From NCBI RefSeq assembly GCF_000208745.1, contig NC_030851.1, positions 28,630,630 through 28,694,629 on the forward strand: a DNA stretch of 64,000 bases, written 5' to 3'. The stretch is from Theobroma cacao (Eukaryota > Streptophyta > Magnoliopsida > Malvales > Malvaceae). Made by a program: the position numbers and the translations under genes. The stretch's first letter is position 1. Every line of letters begins with the position of its first letter. This document shows positions 1 to 13,644 of this stretch, piece by piece. A model generated the notes under the pieces. The model searched no databases and had not been told where the DNA came from. It worked only from the letters and a program-made list of their open reading frames with translations.

Positions 1-1592
1 ATTCTCAGTCTCATGCCAAGCCTATAGTCATGCAACCATAAATCAAGATAAACTCCTCTATGGGATATCTTCTTCCATATGATGCATGGGGATCACAAGA
101 TGTACAACTCCAAGTGTATGCCTACCTATTGATAACCTCCATATTTTTCATGGTCATAAAAACCACAATTTGCAGAACTAGCTTTCTATCACAAGTTTGC
201 AATCGGAACATTAGTCTCAACATATCTCACCTTCAGCATACTTCACTACTAGCATTCACATACCTTTACCATAACATTCAGTGCAAATTGATTAAGCTAT
301 GATCTCCAAATTTACTCTTAGATGCACATATATCAAATTGTACACCACTTAGTGTTGAGATCTTGACTTTACTCATCAATTCTTAACCAATTACATCCAC
401 AAGATAAACAATTCACTAACTTTTTGTATCTTGCTTTTGTAATCATAAGGTCAAAATTTCTTAAGCTTAAGATGCAGAAGCTTCCTCTTAAAGCATATCC
501 GGAAATCCACATGTTTAAGTCCCTTACCCTTAGGGAAGTTACATTCAAGACTAATCATTTACATCATAGGTTGCATATTGAACCAAACATATTTTTAAAT
601 TGACCTCTAAAGTAATTCATATATCGATCTTCATATAGAACTCCGTATGGCACTCTGACTAAATTTGTCATTTTCATGTCATTTAATTTCAAACTACTAA
701 ATCCATATTTAGTCCTTTAATCCTTTGGCTCCACACTAAGCATAGCAAAATTCAAGCTCATCCTTAGAGTAGATCATTTACTAGCCTTTTACTTCATGAC
801 CATACATCAATTATAATAATCCGTAATTTTCACCCTTGAGCTAATTCATGCAATTATAACCATAAGCCACAATAATTCAATCCAAGCCTTGGAATCTCAA
901 AATCACTTAGTTGAAATCAAAACCAACTCCATTTAAGCTACTATACACATATTCAACACTTATACGCTTATAAAATATTTCAAAAGCCCACAACATTTCT
1001 ATAGGGGCATGTCAAGCTCAATTAACATAGTGCACTTACCTCCGTGCACATAAACATTGGTTTACATTTTTCCTCGATACTTAAATTTATAAACCTCAAG
1101 TGAGTCATAACAATCACTATTTATTCCAGTCAAAATACAGGTTTTATTACCGTTATCGTACGTCCTCCCTATATTGACCTCAAATACAATCCATAGTCTC
1201 TAAAATTTTAAATTTTAATTTTTTTTAACGATGGGTTCAAATCATAATTCCACCAAATGAATAAACTATTATGGACTTAACAGTCCAGCTCCACCTTCCT
1301 CCATCCTTAGTTGGAGGAATATATCATTATATTGGCCTTTCATTAGGAGCATTTGCTTAAAAATCTTTCCAATAATGGTTTGTGTCTCGGGTGGCATCTC
1401 AAACCCAGACAACGGCACCACTTATGACCTTTACATAATGTTAGCAAGAGGGTAGGTTGCTAGGAATAGAAGTTCATATAGCCTCTTATCTATGAATTGT
1501 GCTGCAGTCACAAACCATAAACAAGACTCTACATTAACTCCAACAACTCCGCTGATTGACACGAGAATCCCTAGGACTCGACTAAACCTAGA
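1..1592 (-). mobile_element. Non-coding interior of an N-element (LTR retrotransposon), 5' part
   Basis: This stretch carries no convincing reading frame on either strand. It is the reverse complement, with scattered differences, of 54588-56170. For example, the phrase ending 'gaggaaggtggagctgg' near 54890 is mirrored near 1300, and the left edge of the window mirrors about 56160. It lies directly downstream, on the minus strand, of a primer binding site and an LTR, so it is the start of the element's interior. The rest lies left of the window. The same non-coding sequence behind a PBS in two places suggests a family of large non-autonomous derivatives and not random decay. Confidence 0.8.
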
Positions 1593-1604
1593 GCTCTGAT
1601 ACCA
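1593..1604 (-). other. Primer binding site of the N-element
   Basis: On the minus strand this reads TGGTATCAGAGC, the usual plant LTR-retrotransposon site complementary to the 3' end of initiator methionine tRNA. Four bases separate it from the end of the LTR (TGTGACA, then AAGG). Reverse transcription would start here. Confidence 0.9.
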
Positions 1605-1608
1605 CCTT

Positions 1609-4383
1609 TGTCACAGCCCAAATTCCCGGGCCATGACAGGCGCATGGCCCCAATGGGCATAGCCCACCAAGCCCAAGCAAGCCTATTATGTAATCTTGCT
1701 TAAAATCCCATCAACTATTCTCAAGTCACCTTTCATAATTCCAACTTATAATTACTTTAATAATGGGCTATAACAATCAAGAATTTCATTAATATAAACC
1801 TAAAATGATGTTAACATTTCAACTCATGGTGGCATTAATAGTTAATATATACATATTTCGTCTAAGACACGTATCTTACTATTTTACATCACATGAATGT
1901 ACTCATAAAACAAAATGACTCTTGACTTCCAGCGGAGTGACCACAGTGAAGATGCGGCTACTGAGATGCCATAGTACCTACCAAGAAAGCGTGCATATGT
2001 GTGCAACTCAATCTAGGTCCCAACTGCCTCCAAATCTGAAAACATGAATTTTAAAAACATGAGTATAAAACTCAGTGAGTGAACATAAGAAGGGAACAAG
2101 CAATCAGTAGGAAGATTTTGGAAATCATGATGCACTTGTTTCAAAAACAATGCAATTGATTTAATTTCTTACTAAAAACCCCTCATTTCAAACTTTGATT
2201 AATAACCTCATAGTGTTGCAACAACCCATGATCAATCCTTGAAGTTAAATGGGTGAAAAATATGTCAAAAACCTAATAGGTAGCATGTAGAACAGAATGT
2301 TTCTCGCTGTAATGAAGTTCATTCTCGCTGCAGCAAGAAATAGTACCAGTTTGCATGTGTTTCAGTTTTTCTAGCATATCTTACGTTACAGAAGTCCAAT
2401 TGACCTAATTTTTTGACCATTAGAAAGATAAGAGGTAGGGATACAGCTTTGATGTTTATCACTTTTACCAGTTTGGAAGGGGAAGGTGGTCAAATTCTTC
2501 ATTAAGGTGAAGGCACTACATTAGAACCTGAGAGTTTCTTGCTGCAACGAGATTTATATTCGCTACAACGAGTTTTCTGCTGCCAAAATAGAATGTTCCT
2601 TACTATAGCGAGAAAGCATTATTGCTGCAGAGAGAAGTAGGGTACCTAAGTGAAAAAGGGACCTCTTTTGCACAAAAAATCCATTTGGTGCTACAATAAA
2701 GATCAATTTGCAAGAAAATGGGAATTTCTCAAGATTCATCATTCCAAATTTCATATGCATTTCAATCATATATCATATTCATGAACTTTCATTTCATAAG
2801 CATAGAAATGCATAAATACATAGATAAACATCAATATCATCATAATCACACCCGGCTCATGTGCATCCCCCCACATTGTGCACATAGCTGGTGCCTTGTG
2901 TGCATCCCCCCACATCATGCACAATCAGTGCCATCGTGTACATCCCCCCACATCGTGCACACGGGCATTATCATCGTGTACATCCCCCCACATCGTGCAC
3001 ATGGGCACTATCATCATCCATCTCGCACACCACCATCATCACCAGCATGTGCATTCCCCTACATCGTGCACACACACGGTTATAATCATCATACACAACA
3101 TATATATATCATCATAATGCAATAGTGCATGAATCCATAACAACCACATATCACAACATAAAACCATTTAGCAAAAGCTTGTTCCCAAGGCACTTGTTTT
3201 AAGAAAAAGTTGTATAAAATCATTCAAATGCTTTGTACAAGACAGTCACATTCTCAAAATGATTTTGAAATGTAGTTCACTCATCGATATTGCTGAACCT
3301 CTAATCGACTTTAACCTCCACTGATGGTTCAAATGGGCAAGTGAGGCCTTGTTGGAACCTATACACACAAAATATCACCACCAATCCAATTTACATTAAT
3401 ATCACTCCAAAAGCTAGTTTCTAATTCAAATTCTTCTAGTCATTCCTAATTAGCTTCCAACTATATCAAATGGCTATTCCTTGCACTACTCTAATCACTC
3501 TAAAATTGAATAAACAACTCAACAATAAAACAGCTCATAATCCCAATTACTAGCCATTATCAACAACTTAAAACCAAGCCTAGTTCATCACTCACAGTTG
3601 AATTCTCTTCCAATAGCTTCCAAACAATTGTGAAAAATCTCTCTTTCTCTCTCTAAACCTCCAACTAGTGAGAGAAAGTACTAAACAAGGACTTTTTGAG
3701 GGTTTTAAAGTAAGAGAGTGAAAGAGCACAAGGGTTCTAGTTAAAAGGGCACAAAGGTATGAAAATTAGAGCTAGAGAGAGAAAGTAGTGAAAGTTTCAT
3801 ATTAAGCTTCCGTGGAGGATGGAAGCAACATGAGATGGAAGAAGAAGAAGCTGTTGGAAATTGAAGAAGATGCTAGAAGGAGAAGATATTTATAGCTCAG
3901 ACTTATCCAATTCTTTTAAAAATTACGAAAATACCCTTTAGCAAGTTAACTTGTTCTTTTCCAATCCTTTGTGCAATCTTTTTACTCTTTTGACACTGGG
4001 ACAAGGTCCATAATGATCTAAACTACTCAAGTTTACCAAAACTTAAAATTTTGACTCGAGGTGCAAAATGACCATTTTGCCCCTATTGTGAAAATGATTG
4101 TCACTTCTAGTTATCTTCATGTTTTCATCATTACACATCATTTATTCATTCCTTAGGCCTATTTAGACCTTAATAGCATAAAAAAAACCCACTCTTAGGA
4201 GCTCACCAAGAGAAATTATGAAATTACCCCTAGTCTGCATTATCGCTTTTACTTCTAGTTATGTGTCTATAGAGATCGAGATTTCACGGGTTCACTTCTA
4301 AATTACCCTTTTAACTCAGTAATCAACCTCAATTGTCATTCGTAAACTTTATTAGCTATTGTATCAAAATACGGGGTACTACA
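1609..4383 (-). repeat. 5' LTR of the minus-strand N-element (LTR-A related)
   Basis: About 2.8 kb. On the minus strand it starts TGTAGTACCCCG and ends GGGCTGTGACA, followed by the PBS. In order it holds the same blocks as the other LTR-A copies: a purine-rich leader, the GTGAGTGAAC region, tandem GTGCAC-rich repeats (about 2840-3085), CTCGCTGCAGCGAG-type palindromes (2290-2625) and the motif CAGTAGC near its end. The matching 3' LTR lies outside the window. It is inserted into an older LTR-A, which resumes at 4384. Confidence 0.85.
2840..3085 (-). repeat. Tandem repeats inside the LTR
   Basis: Five or so imperfect units of about 38-45 bp, each with the core CATCCCCCCACATCGTGCAC on the plus strand. 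The units produce overlapping open frames of histidine-, proline- and cysteine-rich peptide, which are a by-product of the repeat. The same kind of array occurs at this place in the 3' LTR at 60560-60720. Confidence 0.8.
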
Positions 4384-5705
4384 CAAGTAATATCATCGTC
4401 CACACTTCCACACCCGTCATCACCGGCATGTGCTCCCCCCACATCCGCACATGCACGGCTGTATTTATTACACAATATTAACTATCCATACACAACATAT
4501 ATATATATCCACATAATATAGGAGCACAAGGATTCATCATATTACATATTCACAACATACAACGTTTTATCAAGGGCTTATTCCCATGCAGTTTTAAAGA
4601 AAAACCGATAAAATATTTCAAGTGGTTTAATCAAGCACATAATCATTTATTCAAAACATTTTTAATGCAAGTTCACTCATCGGTCCTCGTTGATTCTTAA
4701 ATCGACTCTAACTTCCACTAATGGTCCGAATGGGGATGTGGAGTCTCGTTGGAACCTATGACACATAGTAGCATCACAAATCAACTCAATTCACATAACC
4801 ATAATTCTAAAAACTATTTCCTAAATCATGTTCTACTATTTATTCCTAGCTAGCTTCTAACTACCATTAAGTGGCTATCTATTTTCACTATTCTAGTCAC
4901 ACTAAAATGAATAAACTACCTTAACTACAAAAAACTCACAAATCTAACGACTAGCCATTCTCAACAACTTAAAAATCAACTCAATTTCATTACTCACCTT
5001 GGTAGCTTTGTAATTGAACTCCTTCTCAAAAGTCCTCAAGCTAGTATAGGAAGTCTCTCTTTCTCTCTCTAAACATCTAGCTAGTGAGAGGAAGTATCAA
5101 AATAAGACTTTTGAGGGTTTTCAAGGTGAAAGAGTAAAAGAGCACAAAGGACTTTGTGAAAAGGTGCACAAAAGCATGAAAATTGGGGTTAACTTGAGAA
5201 AATTTATGGAGGTTTCAAAGCAAGCTTCCATGAAAGGTAAGAAAATGTGAGAAGGATGGAAGGAAGAAGAAGAGATGCTGAAAAAATGAGAAGAAGCTGT
5301 TGGAGAGTTAGATATTTATGCATAAAGTTTATCCAATTCTCACATAAATTACCAAAATGCCCTTAACAAGGTCACTTTATCTTCCCCTTACCTTTATATA
5401 ATCTTTTTACTTCTTTGACACTAAGACAAAGTCCATAGTAGTCTAGAAATACTCAGGTTCACGAAACTTAAAAATTGTGACTCGAGATGAAAAATGACCA
5501 TTTTACCCATACTATGGAAATTCTTAGTATTTCTATCTTCTTCATTCATTTTACCATCATTCATCTATTCCTTAGGCCTACTTAGACCTTAATAACATTA
5601 GAAAGCTACTTCTAGGAGCTCACCATGAGAAATAACAAAATTATCCCTAGTTCGTGTTATCGCGTCTACTTCTAGTTATGGGTCTATAGAGGTCAAGGTT
5701 TCACA
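4384..5705 (-). repeat. Partial LTR-A, first half only
   Basis: On the minus strand it starts TGTGAAACCTTGACCTC, the LTR-A start also seen at 10314. It continues through the leader and tandem-repeat region up to 4384, where the N-element is inserted. Its second half should lie left of the window. The GTGCAC-rich repeat block is still visible at 4400-4455. Confidence 0.75.
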
Positions 5706-7508
5706 GTCCACATGTGCCGTAGCCCACAAGAACCCAAGCCATAACCCTTCACCCCTTGAAACCCTCTTTTTCTCAAATCTTGGCGAGGTTGTAATATCCT
5801 AGGGGTAGGTTGCGAACTAGCACAAGTTACCAAAAATTTAGTAGCTCGCTCCTTGAAAACCCCCTTCCCCCCTCTTTTTTTTTTCTTTTTAAATTTCCCC
5901 ATCCCCTATTTAAGCCCCTCACCCTTCGTGAACCCTAAACCTCCCATCTCCTTCGAACTTCTTTGCACTTTTCTTTCCAATTTTCTCTATAACCCCATTA
6001 ATCCTACCACTACCTAGTTATCCTATGGGAGACAATAAGCTGAAGGATGAGAAGGAAGAGAAGGCGGATTCGAGCTTTTCCAAATTTTGTAGCCATCAAG
6101 GGAGTATTCTTTACCTTTCTTTTATTTTTTTAACATTGAAGACAATGTTTAGTATAAGTTTGTGGTGGGGGTTAATTTATTTTTCTGCTGGTGAATATTT
6201 TGTGGAAGCATCAAGATTTAGTTTTATTTGCTTGTTTATTTTAATTTTTAAGTAACTAGTATTAGTTTATCATTTAAATTTTTATGCATGCTTAAATTTT
6301 TAGGAATCTAGAGTGGAGTTGTGCTAGTTTTTTCAATGATTTCCTTATCTAATGATCATAACTAGTTGTCTTGAATTTTTAAGTTTAGGTGAATAAGGTT
6401 TTTGTTTGGATTCATACTAAATTCTTTTGTTTAATATCATTGTTAGGATGTGATTTCCATAATTTTGAGCACTTTATCTTTTTCTTTGAATTATTGTGAA
6501 TATTTAGAGAACGTTTGTGTTGATATAACATTTAAATTATGTCATGAATTCTAGAATTTGCTTGATTCTCTCTCAAGGAAAAATCTAGGCAACACTTAGT
6601 TAAGGACATGATTTAGGCAATTTTTGGACAGTTTGAGCCTTTCAAGCTAATCTTGATATATTTTTATCCCTAGCATACCCTTTTAAGCCTAATTTCCCAT
6701 TTCTTTGTTTAATCGCATAATAATTAAGCCTAGCCTTAAAATAAAATTTCACATTTCGTAACCCTTACTCCTAAGCATATATATTGTTTTAGGAAATATA
6801 TATTGAGCTAAATGCACATGGTAGAAAGGTGATGTTGATGTGAAAAAGTTCAAAATATTAAAAATCACCCCACTACCTATAATACAAAGAAATAAGTTTC
6901 GGGTTGTGAAATTGTGATTAAAAAAAAGAGAAAAAGTAGAATAAAAGTGTTGAACAAAAGAAAAGTTTAAAGAGAAGAAAAAGGAGTTACTTGGAGAATA
7001 AAAATAGAGCTATATAAAAGCCTTAGAACAATATTGTGCTTAGGGTGAATTGAGCCAAATTATTATCCTTTATTCTACCTTGAACCTAGCCATACATTAC
7101 AAGCTTAATAAAGACTTATTGATCCTTGATTTTGTGTTAGTCTACATTAGTGGAGAGAGATGAAATGTAAACTTGTGGAGTTCTTGTACTAATTTGAATT
7201 TTGCATGGACATAAACTCATCCGGATGTCATGATATTCTTGGTAAATGATTTCACACCAGAAATCCATTCAAGAATGTACTTACATTGAAATTGAAACAT
7301 TAATTTAAATGATGCCTATATTTTCCTTTAAGATAGAAATTTCTAGACATACTTTTAAGGAAATTATGGGAGATCATTGAGTTGGCGCACTGTATCTCGC
7401 GTAATTGCTTTACTTATTTTGTTTTCACCATTTATATTGTATTTTGTAAGTTAGTTTATTTTCTATGTTTTGCACAAGGACTAGCAAACTCTAAAGTTCG
7501 GGGGTGTG
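5706..7508 (+). mobile_element. 3' interior of a Tat/Athila-like Ty3/Gypsy element
   Basis: No domain-bearing frame is present. Around 6130-6175 there is a stretch of the type 'gaagacaatgttta' followed by a G-rich tract, and near 7480-7508 the words 'gactagcaaactctaaag' run into a G-rich polypurine tract. I know both from the non-coding 3' part of plant Tat/Athila-type Gypsy elements. The LTR follows directly at 7509. I cannot place 5706-6100: it has a TATA-like 'ctatttaag' near 5909 and CT-rich sequence. An 76-residue open frame at 6025-6255 has no recognisable domain. Confidence 0.5.
7492..7508 (+). other. Polypurine tract of the Tat-like element
   Basis: The sequence 'aaagttcgggggtgtg' directly precedes an LTR start, TGACAACTCT. 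It would prime plus-strand DNA synthesis. The tract is not pure purine, which fits an old copy. Confidence 0.5.
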
Positions 7509-9071
7509 TGACAACTCTATGATATATTTGGAATTAATTTTGATAATAATTTAGCTAAGTTCTTATAGTAATGCATTGAAATTAATAGGTTTTATTTAAT
7601 TATTTTAAGTTAGTTAATTAAAAGTGAGCCAACCTAATCTTAGTTAATCTTGTTGATGGTTATGTGCTTGAGATAAGTTGTTATTAATTTATTTGTGCCT
7701 CTGTAGGTGTTTATTAAAGAAGGACATTTAATGGAAGAAGGAGAGAAATTATGAGATGCAAACCTTCACTACACACGTCTCGGTATTTCGACCATAACTT
7801 TCTCTAGAGAACTCTAAATGAGGTGATTCTTGGACCATTGGAAAGATAAGAGAATAATATACAACTTTCATGTTTACCAATTTCCCAATTAGGGCTAGAA
7901 GGTGGTCAAAAACCTTGTCAAAGTTGAAGCACCTAAAGAGAAAAATTAAATGACGATTTTTGTAAATTAAATGATCAAGGCTACCACTTTGGTGGAGGTA
8001 GGCCATGACTCATGTAGCCTGATGAGAAAATCCTTGTTAAAATTGACTTTTTTCTTCACCCAACTTGGTCTAACTTCAAAGCCTTATTAAAGCAACCTTT
8101 TAGAGGAATTTTAAAGGAATAAGAAACGCAAGATTTAGAGTTGAGATTTAGCCACAAAAAATCATTGAAAAAATTCTCATTGGAGGTGAAAAGAAATTGA
8201 AGGGTTTTAGAAGATTTGAAGATTGAGATTTTAGCTCTTGGAGCTTTTTTATTTTTTTTTTTGTTATTTTTTATTTTTCTTGGTTTGGTTTCAATGTTTA
8301 AACTTTGTTTGATGATGATTTGTGACATTATGGGGAACTGATTTAGTTATCTAAGATTGTCATTGAACTCAGTATTTAGTTTGAATTATTTATACCTCTT
8401 TTGTTTTTGTTTGATTATTTTAAGTTGTTTATTCTATTCTATTCTTAATGCTTCTAATTGCCATATTACCAATTAGATTGAATTAGAAACTTAAGTTAAA
8501 CTTTGATGAAGGAGATTTAGGGTAGACCTTGAATATAATAGCGTATGATCGAATGCACTTAGTTAATTAAGTGGTTTCATCTACATATAGGGTAGACATA
8601 CACCTATAAGCAAACATAGCCAAGAGTATAGCATGAACTTAATGAAGATTTCTTCAGTTTAATTTTCATAGGCATATAGCAAGTTACTTAGGAGAGATAT
8701 TTTTATGAGAAACTCAACAAAGACTTATAAATAATTTAGGACTCTTGGTTAGCAACTTAATCCATTAAAGTAAGTTAAAAGAGAGATAAAATATTCATAA
8801 GAAGTATTGAGACATATTATAATCTTAGGTCTGGTAGTTGATTGAGTTTTTTAAAACAAATTTGCTGATTAATTTTAGATTAGTTTTAGTTTGTTAGATT
8901 TAATTTTACTTTTTGAATAATTTAAATTTGGTTGTTTGAATAAGATTATGGTGTATTAATTTTAGTAGCTAATAGTAGGAAATAATTCAATTTTTTGTGG
9001 GATCGGCACTCTACTTTTCATTATATTGCTTAGTTAATGATAAATGCACTTGCATGGATAATCCGACAATA
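7509..9071 (+). repeat. 3' LTR of the Tat-like element
   Basis: About 1.56 kb. Its start, TGACAACTCTATGATA, parallels the start of the solo LTR at 19106 (TGATAACTTTATAATA), and its end near 9030-9071 ('attatattgctt', 'tgcacttgcatgg') parallels the end of that solo LTR near 20690-20742. Both also share the 'cataact...tagagaactc' type block about 300 bp in. The exact 3' end is inferred from that comparison, because the terminal CA has changed. Confidence 0.55.
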
Positions 9072-10313
9072 ATAATAAGTATCAAATTTAACATTTTCAA
9101 CATTTTGCAACATATAGACAAAAATGCCATTCAGATCATTCTAGCATTTAATCATGCATTCATTTCCAACAAGAACAAGATATAATAGCATTTTCAATGC
9201 AAGGTACACTTGTTCAAGTTTTATATCATTTAAAGCATTGTAATATGAAGGATGTCAAATGTTACAAATAGACTTGTTTATTTCCTTGAAAAATGCCATC
9301 AATGTCGAATTATCACACTCAAGATCATGATTAAGAAATCCCTTTCAATCAATTTCCCCAATCATGAGAGAAATACCAAGTGACGTGGAATTTTTACAAT
9401 TTATATAAATATATCAAATGAAATTTGCTCAACCATACTATATCATCAAAAACAAAGAATTAATAAATCAATTTCAATCAAAGAGGGCAAGATGGTTTTG
9501 CAAGAAAATCATTTGATAAACTTTTAATCTCTTTTTTCAAAATTTTGGCACTTAAAACATATAAGATTGAGTTGGACATGCTTTGTGTAAAATAATGAGC
9601 TCAATGTCACTCAATTTTGTTTAATTATGCTCTAAATAGTTTATGGAATATGCAATGAGGATAATGAATCATGTTTATGCACGTCAAGGGTCATTTTCAA
9701 ATATCTCACAATCATGTGCAAAAAATGCCCTTATGACCATTAAAGCTTACAAGCAATCATGCATATCCAATAAGAACAAGTTAATACACATTTTCATCAT
9801 GAAACAAACTTATCCAATTCATAAATCATTCTAAACTTAAGGATGGCAAACATTTTTCTCATATAAGTTCATTTTGCTTTAAAAGACCAATCCAAGTAGT
9901 CAATGTTTATCATTCTAATTTTAACCAACTTGAAACATTCAAATAAGTCTTAAAAGAAAAGTTGTTGAAGTGGTCAAATTATCTTAGATGCAAGGAAATC
10001 AAAAGGTCAATTCTTTGAACTCAATTTTCCTTGTTTATAGGCAATTATGTAAATCAATCTAATAAGCACATATTAGCCATTTCACACATACCTTCAATCA
10101 TCAAGTTCTTGGGCTCAATGTTAGGCTTAAAAATAAATTTTTCTAAGAAGAATGGTATGAACCAATTTCACAAAAGCATGAGGAAAAATTATGCAACATA
10201 TACACAAGTATTATAACAAATCATTTTACATAGCTAAGCAAAATTAGTCCAAAAAAGATGACTATACAAACAATTTTCTCATTCAAAAGAATGTTAACTT
10301 CTAGCAATAGATC
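9072..10313 (-). mobile_element. Non-coding 3' part of the SIRE-like element
   Basis: AT-rich, without coding potential on either strand. It is assigned to the host Copia element because it flanks the solo LTR-A on the left, while gag sequence flanks it on the right, with near-matching target duplications. A block around 9130-9260 resembles one around 9740-9850 (shared words such as 'aagaacaag', 'ttttcat', 'ggatg'), suggesting an old internal duplication about 600 bp apart. The expected 3' LTR is not seen: the Tat-like LTR abuts at 9071. Confidence 0.45.
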
Positions 10314-11157
10314 TGTGAAACCTTGACCTTCACAGATGTGTAACGGAGGTAGACACGATGACGTGGGTTAGGGGTAGTTCTTTCATTTTCTTGGTGAGTT
10401 CTTAGAAGTGAGTTTTTCTAATATTATTAAGGTCTAAGTAGGCCTAAAGAATAAATGAATGATGTATATAATAATAAAATAAAAAAAGAAAATAGAAATA
10501 ATGATAATTTCTACAATAGGGGCAAAATGGTCATTTTAGGTCTCGAGTTTAAATTTTTAAGTTTTAATGAACTCGAGTACCTCTAATCTATTTTGGACCT
10601 TTTCTCAATGTCAAAAGAGTAAAAAGTCTAAACTAAAGGAAAGAATAAAGAAAAGTTAACTATGCAATCGTATTTTTGTAAATAAAAGGAACTTTAGTCA
10701 ACCCAAGTATAAATATCTCATTTTTCCAGCACTTTTTCCTCACTTTCAGTAGCTTCTTCTTCCTTCCATCTCTTCTCCCCATTTCATGTTTTCCATCTTG
10801 CATGGAAGCCTCCCTTGAAACCTTCATGATTTTCTCATGGTAACCCCAAATCTTATGTTTTTATATACTTTGTCATAGATTTTTCATGCTCTTGCACTTC
10901 TACACCTCAAGAGCCTTCAAAAGTCTTTCCTCAATACTTCCTCTCACTAGTTGGATGTTTTAGAGAGAGAAAGAGAGAGACTTTCCATAATAGCTCGAAA
11001 ACTCTTGAAAAGGAATTCAACTACAAAACCACCAAGGTGAGTAATGAGTTAGGTTTGATTTTAAGTTGTCGATGAATGGCCAATAATTAGAATTGTGGGT
11101 TGTTTTATTGTTGAAGGTTACTTACTTATTTCTAGTGTGACTAGGGTAGAGTAAATA

Positions 11158-13644
11158 TGTCACGACCTAAATTTCGTGCCATGATAGGCCCATGGGCCCA
11201 ATGGACGTAGTCCACTAAGCCCAAGCAAGTCTATTAATATAACCTTTTCACCATTCCATTAAAAGTTGCTAAGTCACATTTTATAACTTTGAAACAAAAT
11301 AATACTAAACATCTCCATCTCATAGTGGCATACCAATCAAAGAGTACATATATTATCTAAACATAATTTAATAATTTACATCGGTTTGTCTATACACAAC
11401 AAAAGAGTACTTGACTTCCAGCGGAGAGACTCAAACGAATGTACAGCTACTGAATGTCGAGACACCTACCAAGGGTCGAATATATGAAGACACTTCGACC
11501 TAGTTACCAATTGCCTCGTGATCTGAAAACATGAATTTGAAAACGATGTGTATAAACCTAGTGAGTGAACAAGAAGGGAACAAGCATACCATAAGGAATG
11601 TTTAACGAAATCATGATGCATTCATTTTTCAAAACAATGCAATTTGTTTTAGTTCTTATTAAAACCCCTCATGTAAACCCCACATGAGTAAATCATTTTA
11701 TGAAAAGGGTCCATGCTCAACAAAGGATTTGGGGAGTGAAAACTTTAATAGCATTCATGCGAATCAGGTCAAATAAACGACGGGTTTTCACTGCAGCGAG
11801 AATGAATTTTTGCTACAGTGAGAATGAATTTTTGCTGCAGTGACACTTGATTTAAATTATCAACTAACCGAGGGTTTCTTAACTAGCTAAGGGTTTCTCA
11901 CCAAACCTCCTCATTTTAAACTTAATTCATTTATTCCTTAATGTTGGAAGTCCATGCTCAACTATGGTACCAAAGAAATGGAAAATAGAGTAGCAATCGA
12001 ACCAAATGAGGAGCAAAATAGAAAGTTTCTTGCTGCAGTGAGATTTTCGACTAGCCTTACCCCTCCAACCCGAGAGCTTCTCGCTACAGCGAGAAATAAG
12101 GCACCAGTAAAAATTCCCTATTTTCGCTCAAGCAAAGGCCACCCTGTTCACATGATCAACACAACATGAAACTCATATAATTTTCCAAAGTTTAACATGT
12201 CAAATTTCACATGCATTTCAACCATTTATATATTCATGAACTTTCTATAACACACATATCTATACATGTATATATATATATATATTCATCATCAAGCACA
12301 TTCTCCCATCGTCATCAGCTCATGTGCACCCCCACTAGCACATGGTTGGGTCATCATCGGCTTATGTGCACTCCCACTCGCACATAGCTAGGTCATCATC
12401 GACTTATGTACACTTCTACTCGCACATAGCAGGGTCAACATCAACATACAAAGAAACACTCAATGCATATCATGCATATTATCATATTGTGATAACACAT
12501 AAACCATTGTATAGCACATTTTCACAATATAAAATCACTTTCACCAAAGGCTTGTTCCCAAGATACATTTTTAAAGGAAAACTGGATAAAATCTTTCCAA
12601 TGTTTGTACAATTGCATTCGCATTCCCAAAACAAATTTTGAAATGCAAGTCCACTCACCGGTATGTTGTTGGACCTTTAATCGACTCTAACTTCTATAAT
12701 TGTCCAAATGGGACGATAGGGCTTCGTTGGAACCTATTATCACATTAGCATCACCATTAATTCAAGCCACATACTTATAAATTCTAAAAGCTTTCTCTTA
12801 GCTAGCTTTCAATGGCCATTTAAATGGCTATCTATTCTCACTACCCTTATAACTCTAAAATGAATGAATAACCCCAACTAACCCCCAAATTTAAACACTA
12901 ATCATTTCAAACATTAAAAATCAACTTTAGTTTACTATTCACCTTAATAGCTTTGTAACCTTGAAATTTTTTCCAACAATCCCAAGATATTATAGGGGCT
13001 TTCTTTCTCTTTCTCTCTCTAAACACCTAGCTAGTGAGAGAAAGTATGGAAGTGGGATTTTTCAAGGGTTTTAAAGTGAGAAAGTGGAAAAAGCACAAGG
13101 GTTTATGGAAAGGGTGCACCAAAAGCATGAAATTTGGAGCTATTTGAGAAAGGTTGTGGAGCTTTCTTCTCAAGCTTTCATGGAGGTTGGGAAGCAACGT
13201 GAAAGAGAAGAAGAAGAAGAAGAAAAGCTGCCGGAAGAAAGAGATATTTATAGCCCAAGCTTATCCACTCCACTTAATTTACCAAAATGCCCTTCCACAA
13301 ATTAACTTATTCTCCTCCAATCTTTTATGCAATCTTTTTACTCTTTTGACCCTGGGACAAGGTCCATAATGGTCTAGAAATTCTCGGGTTTATGAAAACT
13401 TAAAAATTCTAACCCAAGGTGAAAAATGACCATTTTGCCCCTATCGTGAAAATCATCAAAATTTTTGTTTTCTTGTCATTTTTCCCATACTTTCATCATT
13501 CATTTATGCCTTAGGCCTACTTAGGCCATAATATTGTTTAAAATCTTACTTTTATGAGCTCACTAAGGAAATGACGAAATTACCCCTGATTAGGGATATC
13601 GCATATATTACTAACTATGAGTCTATAAAGGTCAAGGTCTCACA
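11158..13644 (-). repeat. Solo LTR-A nested in LTR-A
   Basis: 2.49 kb. On the minus strand it starts TGTGAGACCTTGACC and ends GGTCGTGACA. It is flanked on both sides by AAATA (11153-11157 and 13645-13649), a perfect 5-bp target duplication, so it entered the older, oppositely oriented LTR-A by transposition. GTGCAC-rich repeats lie at 12310-12430 and CTGCAGCGAG-type palindromes at 11785-12105. Confidence 0.9.

Noticed and set aside
2718..3125. 135-residue frame rich in histidine, proline and cysteine
   Set aside because: Generated by the LTR tandem repeats. Two other frames are open over the same repeats.
6025..6255. 76-residue open frame MGDNKLKDEKEE...
   Set aside because: No recognisable domain. 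It lies in the non-coding 3' part of a Tat-like element and its second half is a T-rich stretch giving hydrophobic residues.
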